A DNA stretch of 64,000 bases from Aureimonas frigidaquae (GCF_001463905.1 NZ_BBWR01000002.1:496001-560000); one strand, 5' to 3'. Shown: positions 1 to 9,845, counted from the first letter of the stretch. Notes: generated from the letters alone by a model not told the origin. Program-made: numbers and translations.

Positions 1-135
1 ACGGTGTCAACGGCGGTGGTACTTGCATCAAAAAGCCTCATAATGGCCGGAACATCATGACCGGTCTGTCAAGCTGACGCCCGGTAGACGAAGCCGGCGG
101 AATGAGCGAATCGCATTGTGGGGGCCAGATTTAGC

Positions 136-1506
136 ATGAAACGCATTTTCGGCCGCTTTGCGCGTAACCTCGTCGTGGTGGGCTGCGCATTTGCGACGGG
201 GCTGATGCCCCTCGCCGCCGAGGCGCAGCAGCGGTCCAGATTGCCCGTGGTGCGTGATGCGCAGATAGAGGACCTGATCCGTGACTATGCCGAACCGCTC
301 CTGAAGGCGGCCGGCGTGCCCTCAAACCGGGTCGAGATCGTGCTCGTGAACGATCTGTCGTTCAACGCCTTCGTGGCCGGCCGCCGCATCTTCATCAATA
401 CGGGCACGATCCTGAACTCCGAAACGCCCAACGAAACCGTCGGCGTGATTGCGCATGAGATCGGCCATCTGGCTGGCGGGCACCAGGAGCGCTTGCGCGA
501 CCAGCTCGCCCGCGCGCAGGTGATCGCCATCGTTGCCGGGCTGCTGGGTGCCGGCGTGGCGGTGGCGGGCGCGGCCGGCAGCTCGCGGGAGGCGGCGGGC
601 CTTGGTGCGGGCGTCATGATGAGCGGCGGCGGCATCGCACGGCGCGGCCTCATGTCCTATCAGCGGACGGAGGAGATCACCGCCGATCGCTCCGCGCTGA
701 CCTATCTGCGCAAGACGGGCCAGTCACCCAAGGGCCTTTTGGACAGTTTCGAGGGGCTCCTGCGCAACAACATGCTCTCCGGGCGCGGCACCGACCGGTA
801 CCTGTCCTCCCATCCAGCGCCGCAGGACCGCATCGGCTTCCTGCAGACGGCGGCGCGTGAAAGCCCTTACTTCGACCGCAAGGATCCGCCCGAGCTGCAG
901 CTTCGCCACGATCTGGCCCGCGCCAAGATCGCCGCCTATAACGGCGGAGCCACCCTCGTGCGGCAGACCTTCGGGCGCGATCTGCACAGCCAGCCTGCCC
1001 AGTACGGAGATGCCATTTCCACGCAGCTTTCCGGCGCGCCCTCCGGCGCGCTGGGCAAGATCGACCGACTGATCCAGGCCAGCCCGCGCAATCCGTGGTT
1101 CCATGAAGTCCGTGGCGAGATCCTGATGGAGGCGGGCCGCGGCCGTGAAGCCGCCGCCAGTTTCCGCAAGGCGGCGGAACTGGCGCCGGGGCGTTCCGGC
1201 CTGCTTCAGGCATCCATCGGGCAGGCGCTCGTGACGACGGGGGATCCGTCCGTCATGAAGCAGGCCATCACCGAGATCCGGAAGGGCCTCGACGTGGAGC
1301 CGAACAACTACAATGCCTATCGCTTCCTCGCCATGGCCTACGGCCAGACGGGCGATGTAGGCGCCGCCGAGCTTGCCACGGCTGAAGGTTACTGGCAGGC
1401 CGGGAACTTCCGGGAGGCCAAGGTCTTCGCGGCGCGGGCACAGCAGAAGTTGCGTCCCGGCACGCCGCAATGGCAACAGGCACAGGACATCATCGCCACG
1501 CGCTGA
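136..1506 (+). CDS. Periplasmic M48 zinc metalloprotease with TPR-like C-terminus (BepA/YfgC type)
   Basis: Proteases of this family act in the periplasm on misfolded or stalled outer-membrane proteins. Residues 1-30 look like a Sec signal peptide ending near AEA. The zinc site is HEIGH at 107-111, with the third ligand in EITAD (Glu180); a Gly/Ala-rich hydrophobic loop (about 128-165) lies between them. The C-terminal part (about 290-440) is helical and TPR-like. I use the ATG at 136, which has a GGGG run 11 nt upstream and gives a clean signal peptide; an in-frame GTG at 118 would add six residues. It heads a same-strand run with dsbA-like, accB, accC and aat. Positions 1-135 hold no gene I can support. 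Confidence 0.88.
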   Translation: MKRIFGRFARNLVVVGCAFATGLMPLAAEAQQRSRLPVVRDAQIEDLIRDYAEPLLKAAGVPSNRVEIVLVNDLSFNAFVAGRRIFINTGTILNSETPNETVGVIAHEIGHLAGGHQERLRDQLARAQVIAIVAGLLGAGVAVAGAAGSSREAAGLGAGVMMSGGGIARRGLMSYQRTEEITADRSALTYLRKTGQSPKGLLDSFEGLLRNNMLSGRGTDRYLSSHPAPQDRIGFLQTAARESPYFDRKDPPELQLRHDLARAKIAAYNGGATLVRQTFGRDLHSQPAQYGDAISTQLSGAPSGALGKIDRLIQASPRNPWFHEVRGEILMEAGRGREAAASFRKAAELAPGRSGLLQASIGQALVTTGDPSVMKQAITEIRKGLDVEPNNYNAYRFLAMAYGQTGDVGAAELATAEGYWQAGNFREAKVFAARAQQKLRPGTPQWQQAQDIIATR

Positions 1507-1543
1507 CCGGCGCACGGCGCCACGGGTTTAAAGGACCACGCAT

Positions 1544-2299
1544 TTGAAGAAACGTCTCGTGACCGCCACCGCCCTGGCGCTTCTCGCATCCGCCCCGGCG
1601 CACGCGCAGGAGTTCTCCGACACGCAGAAGAAGGAGATCTGGAACACGGTGCGCGAGTACCTCGTGGCCAATCCGGAAGTCCTCCTGGAGGCGATGGCCG
1701 CGCTGGAAAGCAAACGGGCTGCCCAGACGCGCGACCAGCAAAAGGTGGCGATCGCAGGGGCCAAGGATACGCTGTATGCGGCGCCGGAGGGCGCCACGCT
1801 CGGCAATCCGGAGGGCGACGTGACGCTGGTCGAGTTCTTCGATTACAATTGCGGCTACTGCAAACGTGCCCATGCCGACATGAATGCCCTTCTGGAGAGC
1901 GATCCCAACTTGCGCGTCGTCTTGCACGAGATCCCGGTCCTGGGGCCGGAATCGGTTGCGGCCAGCAAGGTGAGCCTTGCCTTCCGCAACCTGCATCCGA
2001 CGCAGTATGGCGCCTTCCAGTCGCAACTCCTGATGTCCCGGTCGACGGCCGACGAGGCGCGCGCCATCACCGTCGCCAAGGAACTCGGCGCCGACGAAAA
2101 GGCTTTGCGCGCCGCCATGGCCGACCCGGCCATCGAGGCCGAACTCGATTCGGCCGCGCAACTGGCCATGGCGCTCCAGATCTCCGGAACCCCCTCCTAT
2201 GTGATCGGTGACGAAATGGTTCCGGGGGCGGTCGGTGCTGACGCGCTGGCGGCCCGCATCGCCAACATGCGCGATTGCGGCAGCGCCAGCTGTTCCTGA
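1544..2299 (+). CDS. DsbA-family thiol:disulfide oxidoreductase, secreted
   Basis: A periplasmic thioredoxin-fold protein of the DsbA/Com1 type, expected to form or isomerise disulfides in exported proteins. A signal peptide covers about residues 1-21 (AHA-QE). The active site is CGYC at 103-106 and the cis-proline is in GTPSY (Pro217). The start is a TTG at 1544 with AAGGA 8 nt upstream; no ATG lies nearby in frame. Two further cysteines sit near the C-terminus (CGSASCS). It lies 37 nt after the M48 protease gene, so the two may be co-transcribed as an envelope quality-control pair. Confidence 0.9.
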   Translation: MKKRLVTATALALLASAPAHAQEFSDTQKKEIWNTVREYLVANPEVLLEAMAALESKRAAQTRDQQKVAIAGAKDTLYAAPEGATLGNPEGDVTLVEFFDYNCGYCKRAHADMNALLESDPNLRVVLHEIPVLGPESVAASKVSLAFRNLHPTQYGAFQSQLLMSRSTADEARAITVAKELGADEKALRAAMADPAIEAELDSAAQLAMALQISGTPSYVIGDEMVPGAVGADALAARIANMRDCGSASCS

Positions 2300-2388
2300 T
2301 CCCGCAAGATTTGACCCGCACACTTTTTTCCGGCGGCGCAATGCTCTATACGGCTGCAACGCAACGCACGGGCTCGCAAGGATAAGAA

Positions 2389-2877
2389 ATGTCGAAGGAA
2401 GACAACGTCGTGGACCGGTCTCTCGTTCGTGAACTGGCCGATATTCTGAAAGATACCGACCTGACCGAAATCGAAGTCGAACAGGGCGAGCTGCGTATCC
2501 GCGTGTCGCGTCAGAAGGAATTTGCCGGCGGCGGCAACTACATTACGGCCATGCCGCAAATGGCGCCGCAATACGCTCCCCAGCCGGTTCCCGCCGGTGT
2601 TCCGTCCGCTGCTCCCGCGGCTCCCGCTGCGGCGGGCCCGGAAGCCGGCTCCGTCCCCTCGCCCATGGTCGGCACCGTCTACCTGGCGTCGGCGCCGGGT
2701 GCCAAGAACTTCGTGGAAGTCGGCCAGAGCGTGAAGGAGGGCGAGACGCTCCTGATCATCGAAGCCATGAAGACCATGAACCAGATCCCCGCTCCGCGCG
2801 CCGGAACGGTCAAGCGCATCTGCGTAGAGAACGGACAGCCGGTCGAGTACGGCGAAGCGCTCGTCGTCATCGGCTGA
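2389..2877 (+). CDS. accB: Acetyl-CoA carboxylase biotin carboxyl carrier protein
   Basis: The biotinylated subunit of acetyl-CoA carboxylase, which carries CO2 from biotin carboxylase to the carboxyltransferase in fatty acid synthesis. The biotinyl domain fills residues about 88-162, with the biotin-accepting Lys128 in EAMKTMNQ; Thr after the lysine is common in Rhizobiales. A Pro/Ala-rich linker (about 55-88) separates it from an N-terminal helical region. At 162 aa it has the normal length. It is followed by accC after an 85-nt gap that contains a GC-rich hairpin. Confidence 0.96.
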   Translation: MSKEDNVVDRSLVRELADILKDTDLTEIEVEQGELRIRVSRQKEFAGGGNYITAMPQMAPQYAPQPVPAGVPSAAPAAPAAAGPEAGSVPSPMVGTVYLASAPGAKNFVEVGQSVKEGETLLIIEAMKTMNQIPAPRAGTVKRICVENGQPVEYGEALVVIG

Positions 2878-2890
2878 GGCACGCCGCACC

Positions 2891-2910
2891 GGCCGGGCCG
2901 AGGCCCGGCC
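2891..2910. repeat. GC-rich perfect hairpin between accB and accC
   Basis: A 9-bp perfect inverted repeat (GGCCGGGCC / GGCCCGGCC) with two bases between the arms, followed by the tandem words GGCCCGACG and GGCCCGACC. No T-tract follows, so it is not a standard terminator. It may tune the ratio of AccB to AccC or protect the accB 3' end. The role is inferred. Confidence 0.5.
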
Positions 2911-2962
2911 CGACGCCAGGCCCGACCGGGGCTTTCGACCGGAAATCGGCGGAAAGGTTTTT

Positions 2963-4315
2963 ATGTTCAACAAGGTCCTCATCGCCAATCGCGGAGAGAT
3001 CGCCCTTCGTGTCCTGCGCGCCTGCAAGGAACTCGGCATCCCCACGGTGGCCGTTCATTCCACGGCCGACAATGCGGCCATGCATGTGCGCCTGGCGGAC
3101 GAAAGCGTCTGCATCGGCCCGCCGCCGGCCCGTGACAGCTACCTGAACATCCCGCAGATCCTGGCAGCCTGCGAGATTTCGGGCGCGGATGCGGTCCATC
3201 CGGGCTATGGCTTCCTGTCCGAGAATGCCCGCTTCGCCGACATTCTGGAAGCGCACAACATCACCTTCATCGGTCCGCGCGCCAGCGATATCCGCACCAT
3301 GGGTGACAAGATCGAAGCCAAGCGGACCGCGCAGGCGCTCGGCATTCCCGTCGTCCCGGGCTCGCCCGGCGCGGTGACGGAAGATGCCGAAGCCATGCGC
3401 ATTGCGGCCGATATCGGCTACCCCGTCCTCGTCAAGGCTTCGGCCGGCGGCGGCGGGCGCGGCATGAAGGTGGCCCATACGGCGGAGGACCTGCCGCTGG
3501 CGCTCGCCACCGCCCGCTCCGAAGCCGCCGCGGCCTTCGGTGACGATTCGGTCTATATCGAGAAATACCTCGGCAAGCCCCGCCACATCGAAATCCAGGT
3601 CTTCGGTGATGGCGAAGGCAATGCGATCCATCTGGGCGAGCGCGACTGCTCGCTCCAGCGCCGGCACCAGAAGGTCTGGGAAGAGGCCCGTTCGCCGGCC
3701 CTGACCGACGAGCAGCGCGAGCGGATCGGCGAAATCTGCGCCGATGCCATGCGCAAGATGAAGTATCGCGGCGCCGGGACGATCGAGTTCCTGTACGAGA
3801 ATGGCGAGTTCTATTTCATCGAAATGAACACCCGCCTGCAGGTGGAGCACCCCGTCACCGAGGCGATCACCGGGCTGGACCTCGTCCACGAGCAGATCCG
3901 CGTCGCGTCCGGCCAGGGCCTGTCCCTGACGCAGGATCAGGTCACCTTCTTCGGCCATGCGATCGAATGCCGGATCAACGCCGAGGATCCGCAGACCTTC
4001 GCGCCCTCTCCCGGCCAGATCAGCTACTACCATGCGCCGGGCGGCCTCGGCATCCGGATCGATTCCGGCGTCTATCAGGGCTATACGATCCCGCCCTTCT
4101 ACGACAGCCTCATCGGCAAGCTCATCGTGCATGGCCGGACCCGCCAGGAATGCCTGATGCGGCTGCGCCGGGCGCTGGACGAAATCATCGTGGACGGCGT
4201 CAAGACGACCCTGCCGCTCTTCCAGCGCCTCGTCGACACGCCGGACATCCAGGCCGGCAATTACGACATCCATTGGCTGGAGCAGTTCCTGGCCGATCCG
4301 TCCAAGACGGCGTGA
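2963..4315 (+). CDS. accC: Acetyl-CoA carboxylase, biotin carboxylase subunit
   Basis: An ATP-grasp enzyme that carboxylates the biotin on AccB with bicarbonate and ATP, the first half of the acetyl-CoA carboxylase reaction. The N-terminal domain starts at [14 protein letters not shown]. The glycine-rich ATP loop GGGGRGMK is at about 162-169, and the catalytic strip [14 protein letters not shown] at about 287-300 carries the metal-binding Glu/Asn and catalytic Arg. The length of 450 aa matches the family. GGAAAGG lies 5 nt before the ATG. aat follows after 4 nt. Confidence 0.97.
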   Translation: MFNKVLIANRGEIALRVLRACKELGIPTVAVHSTADNAAMHVRLADESVCIGPPPARDSYLNIPQILAACEISGADAVHPGYGFLSENARFADILEAHNITFIGPRASDIRTMGDKIEAKRTAQALGIPVVPGSPGAVTEDAEAMRIAADIGYPVLVKASAGGGGRGMKVAHTAEDLPLALATARSEAAAAFGDDSVYIEKYLGKPRHIEIQVFGDGEGNAIHLGERDCSLQRRHQKVWEEARSPALTDEQRERIGEICADAMRKMKYRGAGTIEFLYENGEFYFIEMNTRLQVEHPVTEAITGLDLVHEQIRVASGQGLSLTQDQVTFFGHAIECRINAEDPQTFAPSPGQISYYHAPGGLGIRIDSGVYQGYTIPPFYDSLIGKLIVHGRTRQECLMRLRRALDEIIVDGVKTTLPLFQRLVDTPDIQAGNYDIHWLEQFLADPSKTA

Positions 4316-4319
4316 CCCT

Positions 4320-4997
4320 ATGCCGGGGGGCCGCGGCGTCGAACCTGCGATAACGCCCCGGCTGCTCCTGCGAGCCTATGCCAACGGCATATTCCCCATG
4401 GCGCAATCCGCGGACGATCCGCGGATTCACTGGATCGACCCGACCGAACGCGGCATCCTTCCCCTGTCGGACGTGCATGTTCCGCGCCGCCTGGCGCGGC
4501 GGCTGCGGGCGCGGCCCTACGACATACGCTTCGATACGGCCTTCCCGGCGGTCGTCGACGGTTGCGCGGAACCCGCCCCCGGGCGGATGGATACCTGGAT
4601 CAACGCGCAGATCCGATCGCTCTATCTCGACCTCTTCCGGATGGGCCATGCCCACAGCGTGGAAGCCTGGGACGGGAGCGAGCTTGTCGGAGGGCTCTAT
4701 GGGGTGAGCCTTGGCGGCGCCTTCTTTGGTGAAAGCATGTTCTCGCGGCGGACCGACGCGTCCAAGCTGGCGCTTCTGTATCTGTGCAACTGCCTGATCC
4801 GCTCGGGATACCAGCTTCTGGATACGCAGTTCCTGACCGCGCATCTGGTGCAGTTCGGCGCGGTGGAAATTCCCCGGCGGCGCTATCGCGCCCTTCTGGA
4901 GGCTGCACTGATGCAGGACGCCACATTCAATCCCGAGCCTCTGGCCGAGCCGGACGGCGTGATCGCCAGCCTGCGGCAGGCGGCAGACCAAGCCTGA
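4320..4997 (+). CDS. aat: Leucyl/phenylalanyl-tRNA--protein transferase
   Basis: Transfers Leu or Phe from aminoacyl-tRNA to proteins with N-terminal Arg or Lys, marking them for ClpAP (N-end rule). Family landmarks are [18 protein letters not shown] near residue 15, [12 protein letters not shown], the [24 protein letters not shown] core (about 120-143), and the [20 protein letters not shown] region. The length of 225 aa is usual. Its position after accC is typical of Rhizobiales. It ends 4 nt before the stop of a convergent outer-membrane protein gene. Confidence 0.95.
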   Translation: MPGGRGVEPAITPRLLLRAYANGIFPMAQSADDPRIHWIDPTERGILPLSDVHVPRRLARRLRARPYDIRFDTAFPAVVDGCAEPAPGRMDTWINAQIRSLYLDLFRMGHAHSVEAWDGSELVGGLYGVSLGGAFFGESMFSRRTDASKLALLYLCNCLIRSGYQLLDTQFLTAHLVQFGAVEIPRRRYRALLEAALMQDATFNPEPLAEPDGVIASLRQAADQA

Positions 4998-5001
4998 CGG
5001 A

Positions 5002-5649
5002 TCAGAATTTCAACGCGACCCCGGCGCGGATCGAATGCTCGTCATAGCCGGAGGAAATCGTGACATTGCCAAGATCGTAATCACGGCGGTTGAAGTCCGT
5101 GTAGCGATACTCGACGCGGGAGGTCACATTGTCCCGCAAGGCCGCTTCGACACCCGCACCGATCGTCCAGCCGACATGGGTCGCGCTGTCGCTGGCGCCG
5201 GGCACCGAGAGCTCATTGTTCGCCACGGCGATGCCGCCGGTCGCGAACAGGAGGATCGGATCGTAGGTCACGCCAAGGCGGGCGCGGATCGATCCGAAGG
5301 CGTTGCCGCTAACGTCGAGCGGCGCGCCGCCGGAGCCCACAGACGCAGAACCGTCGGCGCCGCTCAGGCCTGCATCACCCTCCACGCCATAGACGATGCG
5401 GTCGGTCTGCAGATTGTAGCCCGCATAGATCCCGCCGATGAACCCATCGCCGCGCACCGTGCCACCGGCCGGCGCATCGAAATCGGCACGGCTGTACCCG
5501 ACGAAGGCGCCGGCATAGGGCCCCGTCCAGATATACAGGTTCTGGGGTGCCGGCAGGGCATCGGCCGGCGCTGCGGGCGCCGGGTCGGCAGCCAGGGCCG
5601 GTCCCAGTCCGAGGCAGGCGGCGATAGCCAGGGAAACAAGCCGGATCAT
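5002..5649 (-). CDS. Outer-membrane beta-barrel protein (Omp25/Omp31-like porin family)
   Basis: A secreted 8-strand-type barrel of the small outer-membrane protein family common in Rhizobiales. The signal peptide is residues 1-21 (ending LAA-DP), then a short Pro/Ala-rich stretch, then the typical first strand WTGPYAGAFVGYS. Alternating hydrophobic strands and Gly-rich turns follow, and the chain ends in the expected terminal phenylalanine (ALKF). The ATG at 5649 is chosen because it begins the signal peptide; longer in-frame starts upstream would bury it. It is divergent from uvrC. Exact function is unknown. Confidence 0.8.
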   Translation of the reverse strand: MIRLVSLAIAACLGLGPALAADPAPAAPADALPAPQNLYIWTGPYAGAFVGYSRADFDAPAGGTVRGDGFIGGIYAGYNLQTDRIVYGVEGDAGLSGADGSASVGSGGAPLDVSGNAFGSIRARLGVTYDPILLFATGGIAVANNELSVPGASDSATHVGWTIGAGVEAALRDNVTSRVEYRYTDFNRRDYDLGNVTISSGYDEHSIRAGVALKF

Positions 5650-5814
5650 AACCAGACGATGCTCCACGCAAGCCTCACGCAAGGCTCGATCACGGGCTAT
5701 CGTTATGCTGACAGCCCGTCGCTGCCAATTGCAGCAAAGCGACACTCTCCGGAAAAGCTCGTCCATGCCGACAGCGCGCCGTCCGATGGCTGCTTTTGGC
5801 GGACGCAACGCTTA

Positions 5815-5820
5815 TATGAT
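5815..5820 (+). promoter_or_regulatory. Candidate -10 element for uvrC
   Basis: TATGAT matches the sigma-70 -10 consensus at five of six positions and ends five bases before the uvrC ATG. This would put transcription start at or next to the A of the ATG, giving a leaderless mRNA. I see no good -35 and no Shine-Dalgarno before either possible ATG (5826, 5850). Confidence 0.3.
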
Positions 5821-5825
5821 GCCCC

Positions 5826-7871
5826 ATGACGTCCCATCCCGATGCCCGCATGACCAAGACCGACGACGACGAGCCCATGGTCGAGGACGACCTGGAATCG
5901 GAGGAGGAGATCGCCGAGGAACCGTCCGAGGACGCCTCCGCGCGACCGCAGATCCAATGGGACGATGCCGGGCGGGGAATCGACCAGGCGTTGCGCGGCG
6001 CAGAGCTGATCGCGGCGCTGGCGCGGCGGCTGCCCAATTCGCCGGGCGTCTACCGCATGTTCGACAGCGCCAACGAGGTTCTCTATGTGGGCAAGGCGCG
6101 CTCCCTGAAGAAGCGCGTCTCCAGCTATACGCGGATGGGCGGCCATACGAACCGCATTGCCCGGATGATCCGCGCCACGGCGCATATGGAGTTCGTCACC
6201 ACGCGGACGGAAACGGAAGCCCTGCTTCTGGAAGCCAACCTCATCAAGCGCCTGCGCCCGCGCTTCAACGTCCTTCTGCGCGACGACAAGAGCTTTCCCT
6301 ATATTTTCGTGCCGGCCGATCACGAGGCGCCGCCCATCCTGAAGCATCGCGGCGCGCGCGCGCGCAAGGGCAACTATTTCGGACCCTTCGCCTCGGCCGG
6401 CGCAGTCAGCCGGACGGTAAACGCCCTGCAGCGCGCCTTCCTGCTGCGCACCTGCACGGACAGTGTCTACCAGACGCGCACCCGCCCCTGCCTCCTGTAC
6501 CAGATCAAGCGCTGTGCCGGCCCCTGCACGCGCGAAATCCCGCTGGACGAGTATGCGACCCTGGTTGCGGAGGCCAAGGGCTTCCTGTCGGGCCGCTCGA
6601 GCCAGGTAAAGCAGAGCCTGGCGCAGGCCATGCAGGATGCCTCGGCCGAGCTCGACTTCGAGCGCGCGGCCATCTACCGCGACCGCTTATCCGCTTTGTC
6701 GCATATCCAGAGCCATCAGGGCATCAACCCACAGGGCGTCGACGAGGCCGATGTCTTCGCCATGCATCAGGAAGGCGGCCTGACCTGCATTCAGGTCTTC
6801 TTCTTCCGGACCGGCCAGAACTGGGGCAACCGCGCCTACTTCCCGAAGGCCGACCCCAGCATCGAACCGTCGGAGGTGCTGTCAGCCTTTCTGGCGCAGT
6901 TCTATGACGACAAGCCACCGGCAGCGCTGATCCTCCTTCCCATCGAGGTCGAGGAAGAGGAGCTTCTGTCCGAGGCCTTGTCCAGCCGCGCCGGCCGCCG
7001 CGTGCGCATCAGCGTTCCGGCGCGCGGCGAAAAGCGGGACCTCGTGGCCCATGCGAGCGCCAATGCCAAGGAAGCCCTTGGGCGGCGGCTTGCCGAAACC
7101 TCCACGCAGACCCGCCTTCTGGAAGGCTTGAAGGAGACTTTCGCCCTGCCCTGGACGCCGCGGCGGATCGAGGTTTTCGACAACTCCCACATTATGGGCA
7201 ACCAGGCCGTGGGCGCGATGATCGTGGCGGGGCCGCTGGGTTTTGCCAAGAATCAGTACCGCAAGTTCAACATCCGCAGCACGGACATAACGCCCGGCGA
7301 CGATTTCGGCATGATGCGCGAGGTCATGAACCGCCGCTTCGCGCGGCTGATCCGCGAGCATGGCGAAGCCGGCCCCGTGGCGCCGGCCGCCGACGCCGAC
7401 AGCGACGCGGAAATGCCGGCCTGGCCCGATCTCGTGCTCATCGATGGCGGCAAGGGACAGATCGCCGCCGTGCGTGCGATTCTGGAGGAGCTGTCCATCG
7501 CTGACAAGGTTCTGACCATCGGCGTTGCCAAGGGCGTCGACCGCGATGCCGGGCGGGAGCGTTTCGTTGTCCCCGGGCGCGAGCCCTTCACCCTGCCGCC
7601 GCGCGATCCGGTCCTCTACTTCGTCCAGCGCCTGCGGGACGAGGCCCACCGGTTTGCCATCGGCACCCACCGCGCCCGCCGGTCCAAGGAACTCGTCCGC
7701 AATCCGCTGGACGAGATCGCCGGTATCGGCCCGGCCCGCAAGCGTGCACTCCTGCACCATTTCGGCACCGCAAAGGCCGTATCGCGCGCCGCGCTGAACG
7801 ACCTGCGCAAGGTGGAGGGCATTTCCGAGGCGATGGCGCGCCTCGTCTACAATCACTTCAACGGGTCCTGA
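5826..7871 (+). CDS. uvrC: Excinuclease ABC subunit C
   Basis: The nuclease of nucleotide excision repair, cutting on both sides of a lesion held by UvrB. In order: an acidic N-terminal extension (about 1-45, with [11 protein letters not shown]); a GIY-YIG nuclease ([11 protein letters not shown] through [12 protein letters not shown]); a UVR motif that contacts UvrB (about 255-290); the RNase H-like nuclease with [10 protein letters not shown] and VLIDGGKGQ; and C-terminal helix-hairpin-helix motifs ([24 protein letters not shown]). At 681 aa it is slightly long because of the extension. The extension begins at the ATG at 5826; a second in-frame ATG is at 5850. Confidence 0.96.
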   Translation: MTSHPDARMTKTDDDEPMVEDDLESEEEIAEEPSEDASARPQIQWDDAGRGIDQALRGAELIAALARRLPNSPGVYRMFDSANEVLYVGKARSLKKRVSSYTRMGGHTNRIARMIRATAHMEFVTTRTETEALLLEANLIKRLRPRFNVLLRDDKSFPYIFVPADHEAPPILKHRGARARKGNYFGPFASAGAVSRTVNALQRAFLLRTCTDSVYQTRTRPCLLYQIKRCAGPCTREIPLDEYATLVAEAKGFLSGRSSQVKQSLAQAMQDASAELDFERAAIYRDRLSALSHIQSHQGINPQGVDEADVFAMHQEGGLTCIQVFFFRTGQNWGNRAYFPKADPSIEPSEVLSAFLAQFYDDKPPAALILLPIEVEEEELLSEALSSRAGRRVRISVPARGEKRDLVAHASANAKEALGRRLAETSTQTRLLEGLKETFALPWTPRRIEVFDNSHIMGNQAVGAMIVAGPLGFAKNQYRKFNIRSTDITPGDDFGMMREVMNRRFARLIREHGEAGPVAPAADADSDAEMPAWPDLVLIDGGKGQIAAVRAILEELSIADKVLTIGVAKGVDRDAGRERFVVPGREPFTLPPRDPVLYFVQRLRDEAHRFAIGTHRARRSKELVRNPLDEIAGIGPARKRALLHHFGTAKAVSRAALNDLRKVEGISEAMARLVYNHFNGS

Positions 7872-7946
7872 TTTGAGCTGCCGCGAGCCTTGACGTGGCG
7901 GCTTGCGGACGGTTCAAAGGACACGCGCGAAACCGGACAAGCATCT

Positions 7947-8528
7947 ATGGCATCCAAGGCCCTCAACCTGCCGAACATCCTGACCTATGCGCGCATCGTC
8001 GCCGTGCCGCTGGTCGTGCTCTGCTTCTTCGTGGAAGGCCGGTTGCACGGCTCCGACACGGCCCGCTGGTGGGCTGTCTTCCTGTTCGTGGCGGCCAGCC
8101 TGACCGACTGGCTCGACGGTTACCTTGCCCGGGCCTGGCAGCAGACCTCCACCATTGGCCGGATGCTCGACCCGATCGCCGACAAGCTCCTGGTGGCCGC
8201 GGCGCTGCTCGTGCTGACCGCGGACCGCACCATCGCCGACTGGTCGATCTGGGCCGCCATCGTCATCCTGTGCCGTGAAATCCTCGTTTCCGGCCTGCGC
8301 GAATATCTCGCGGCCCTGAAGGTCAGCGTGCCGGTGACGCGGCTTGCCAAGTGGAAGACGGCCGCGCAGATGGTCGCCATCTCCTTCCTGCTCGCCGGCC
8401 CGGCCGGCGACGTGATCTTCCCTTACACGACCCTTCTCGGAAACATCTTCCTCTGGATCGCGGCGATCATCACCCTTTATACCGGGTATGATTATTTCCG
8501 CGCGGGGCTGCGGCACATCGACAGCTGA
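7947..8528 (+). CDS. pgsA: CDP-diacylglycerol--glycerol-3-phosphate 3-phosphatidyltransferase
   Basis: An inner-membrane enzyme making phosphatidylglycerophosphate, the first committed step to phosphatidylglycerol and cardiolipin. The CDP-alcohol phosphotransferase signature is present as DGYLAR followed by GRMLDPIADK. Several membrane helices are visible (for example around WAVFLFVAASL and the C-terminal LLGNIFLWIAAIITLYTGY). The ATG at 7947 gives 193 aa, the usual size; an in-frame TTG at 7890 would add a non-conserved leader. It lies between uvrC and moaD, as in other Rhizobiales. Confidence 0.94.
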   Translation: MASKALNLPNILTYARIVAVPLVVLCFFVEGRLHGSDTARWWAVFLFVAASLTDWLDGYLARAWQQTSTIGRMLDPIADKLLVAAALLVLTADRTIADWSIWAAIVILCREILVSGLREYLAALKVSVPVTRLAKWKTAAQMVAISFLLAGPAGDVIFPYTTLLGNIFLWIAAIITLYTGYDYFRAGLRHIDS

Positions 8529-8554
8529 AAGCCCCGTGCGCCGGAGGGCGCATC

Positions 8555-8806
8555 ATGAAGCTCGCTTACTTCGCCTCCATTCGCGAGACGATCGGCCTTG
8601 GCGACGAGGATGTCGCCCTGCCGGCTGGCGTTCAGACGGTGGACGATCTCATCCGCTGGCTGAAGACGCGTGGTGACAACTATGCCGATGCGCTGCATCC
8701 GCCGGAGCGCGTGCGCGTGGCGCTGGATCAGGAGCATGCGGGGCAGGATGCGCCGCTGCAGGGCGTGACCGAGGTCGCCTTCTTTCCACCCATGACGGGC
8801 GGCTGA
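8555..8806 (+). CDS. moaD: Molybdopterin synthase sulfur-carrier subunit
   Basis: The small ubiquitin-like subunit whose C-terminal Gly-Gly is converted to a thiocarboxylate and supplies sulfur for molybdopterin. The protein is 83 aa and ends in PPMTGG, as required. GGAGGG sits 6 nt upstream of the ATG. moaE starts one base after its stop, so the two subunits are translationally coupled. Confidence 0.95.
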   Translation: MKLAYFASIRETIGLGDEDVALPAGVQTVDDLIRWLKTRGDNYADALHPPERVRVALDQEHAGQDAPLQGVTEVAFFPPMTGG

Positions 8807-8807
8807 C

Positions 8808-9263
8808 ATGAGCTGCGTCAGTGTCACGCCGGACCGCATCGATTTGGCAGCAGAGACACAGGGCCTGGGCAGCGATGGGGCACATGGCGCGCTCGTCACC
8901 TTCACCGGCTTCTGCCGCGACGAGGGTGGGCGCCTGTCGGCGCTGGAGCTCGAACACTACCCCGGCATGGCCGAGCGTGAGATCGAGCGAATCCTGGAAC
9001 AGGCGCGCGCCCGCTGGACGCTTCTTGCCTGCCGGATCGTCCATCGCTACGGCCGCATCCTGCCGGGCGAGGAAATCGTCTTCGTCGCCTGTGCATCGAC
9101 GCATCGCCAGGCGGCCTTCGAGGCGGCCGGCTTCATCATGGATTTCATGAAGACGCGCGCGCCCTTCTGGAAGCGCGAACACCTCAAGGACGGAACCGTC
9201 GGCGGCTGGGTCAGCGCGCGTGATACGGACGACGCGGCGACCGATCGCTGGCACCGCCTGTGA
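8808..9263 (+). CDS. moaE: Molybdopterin synthase catalytic subunit
   Basis: The large subunit of molybdopterin synthase, converting cyclic pyranopterin monophosphate to molybdopterin with sulfur from MoaD. Landmarks are GALVTFTGFCRD near residue 27, LELEHYPGMAEREI, the HRYGRILPGEEIV stretch, and the lysine-containing active-site segment MKTRAPFWKRE near residue 111. It is 151 aa, normal for the family. It converges on ndk across a shared bidirectional terminator. Other cofactor genes (moaA, mobA) lie about 42-46 kb downstream. Confidence 0.96.
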   Translation: MSCVSVTPDRIDLAAETQGLGSDGAHGALVTFTGFCRDEGGRLSALELEHYPGMAEREIERILEQARARWTLLACRIVHRYGRILPGEEIVFVACASTHRQAAFEAAGFIMDFMKTRAPFWKREHLKDGTVGGWVSARDTDDAATDRWHRL

Positions 9264-9277
9264 CCCGGGCATAGAAA

Positions 9278-9302
9278 AGCCCCGCCGTCGGACGGCGGGG
9301 CT
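9278..9302. terminator. Bidirectional terminator between moaE and ndk
   Basis: A perfect 12-bp inverted repeat (AGCCCCGCCGTC / GACGGCGGGGCT) with a single central base, so the real loop is about five bases. Read on the minus strand it is followed by TTTTC, a good ndk terminator. On the plus strand it is followed by CTCTCTT, a weaker terminator for moaE. Confidence 0.85.
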
Positions 9303-9333
9303 CTCTTAAATGATGTGACGCGGTGACTGAACG

Positions 9334-9756
9334 TCAGCCGACGATTTCGGTCTCGGCGAACCAGTAGGCGATTTCCTGCTTGGCGGTTTCCGGCGCGTCG
9401 GAGCCATGCACGGAGTTTTCGCCGATCGACAGGGCGAAGGTCTTGCGGATCGTGCCCTCGGCCGCGTCGGCCGGATTGGTGGCACCCATGATCTCACGGT
9501 TCTTGAGGATCGCGTTCTCGCCTTCCAGCACCTGGACGACCGTCGGGCCGCTCGTCATGCCTTCGACCAGCTCGCCGAAGAAGGGACGCGCCTTGTGGAC
9601 GGCGTAGAAGCCTTCCGCCTCACGCTGGCTCATCCACACGCGCTTGGACGCGACGACGCGCAGGCCCGCCTCTTCCAGCTTCTGCGTGATCGCACCCGTC
9701 AGGTTGCGGCGGGTCGCGTCGGGCTTGATCATGGAGAAGGTGCGCTCGATGGCCAT
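9334..9756 (-). CDS. ndk: Nucleoside diphosphate kinase
   Basis: Balances NTP and dNTP pools by transferring the gamma phosphate through a phosphohistidine. The catalytic His117 is in [10 protein letters not shown]. The N-terminus [14 protein letters not shown] and the segment [14 protein letters not shown] are family signatures. It is 140 aa, the standard length. AAAGGA precedes the ATG. It is convergent with moaE. Confidence 0.97.
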   Translation of the reverse strand: MAIERTFSMIKPDATRRNLTGAITQKLEEAGLRVVASKRVWMSQREAEGFYAVHKARPFFGELVEGMTSGPTVVQVLEGENAILKNREIMGATNPADAAEGTIRKTFALSIGENSVHGSDAPETAKQEIAYWFAETEIVG

Positions 9757-9845
9757 GGATTGTCCTTTATGCCTTGGATCAGTCGGAAAAGATGCCGCTC
9801 TATAGAGCCTGGTCCGGCGCGCGGCAAGAGCGCCGCCGCCGCGGA

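Noticed and set aside
2867-4273. A 468-codon open frame antisense to accC
   Set aside because: High GC leaves the opposite strand open. The accC frame has all catalytic motifs, and the antisense protein has no recognisable domain or ribosome binding site.
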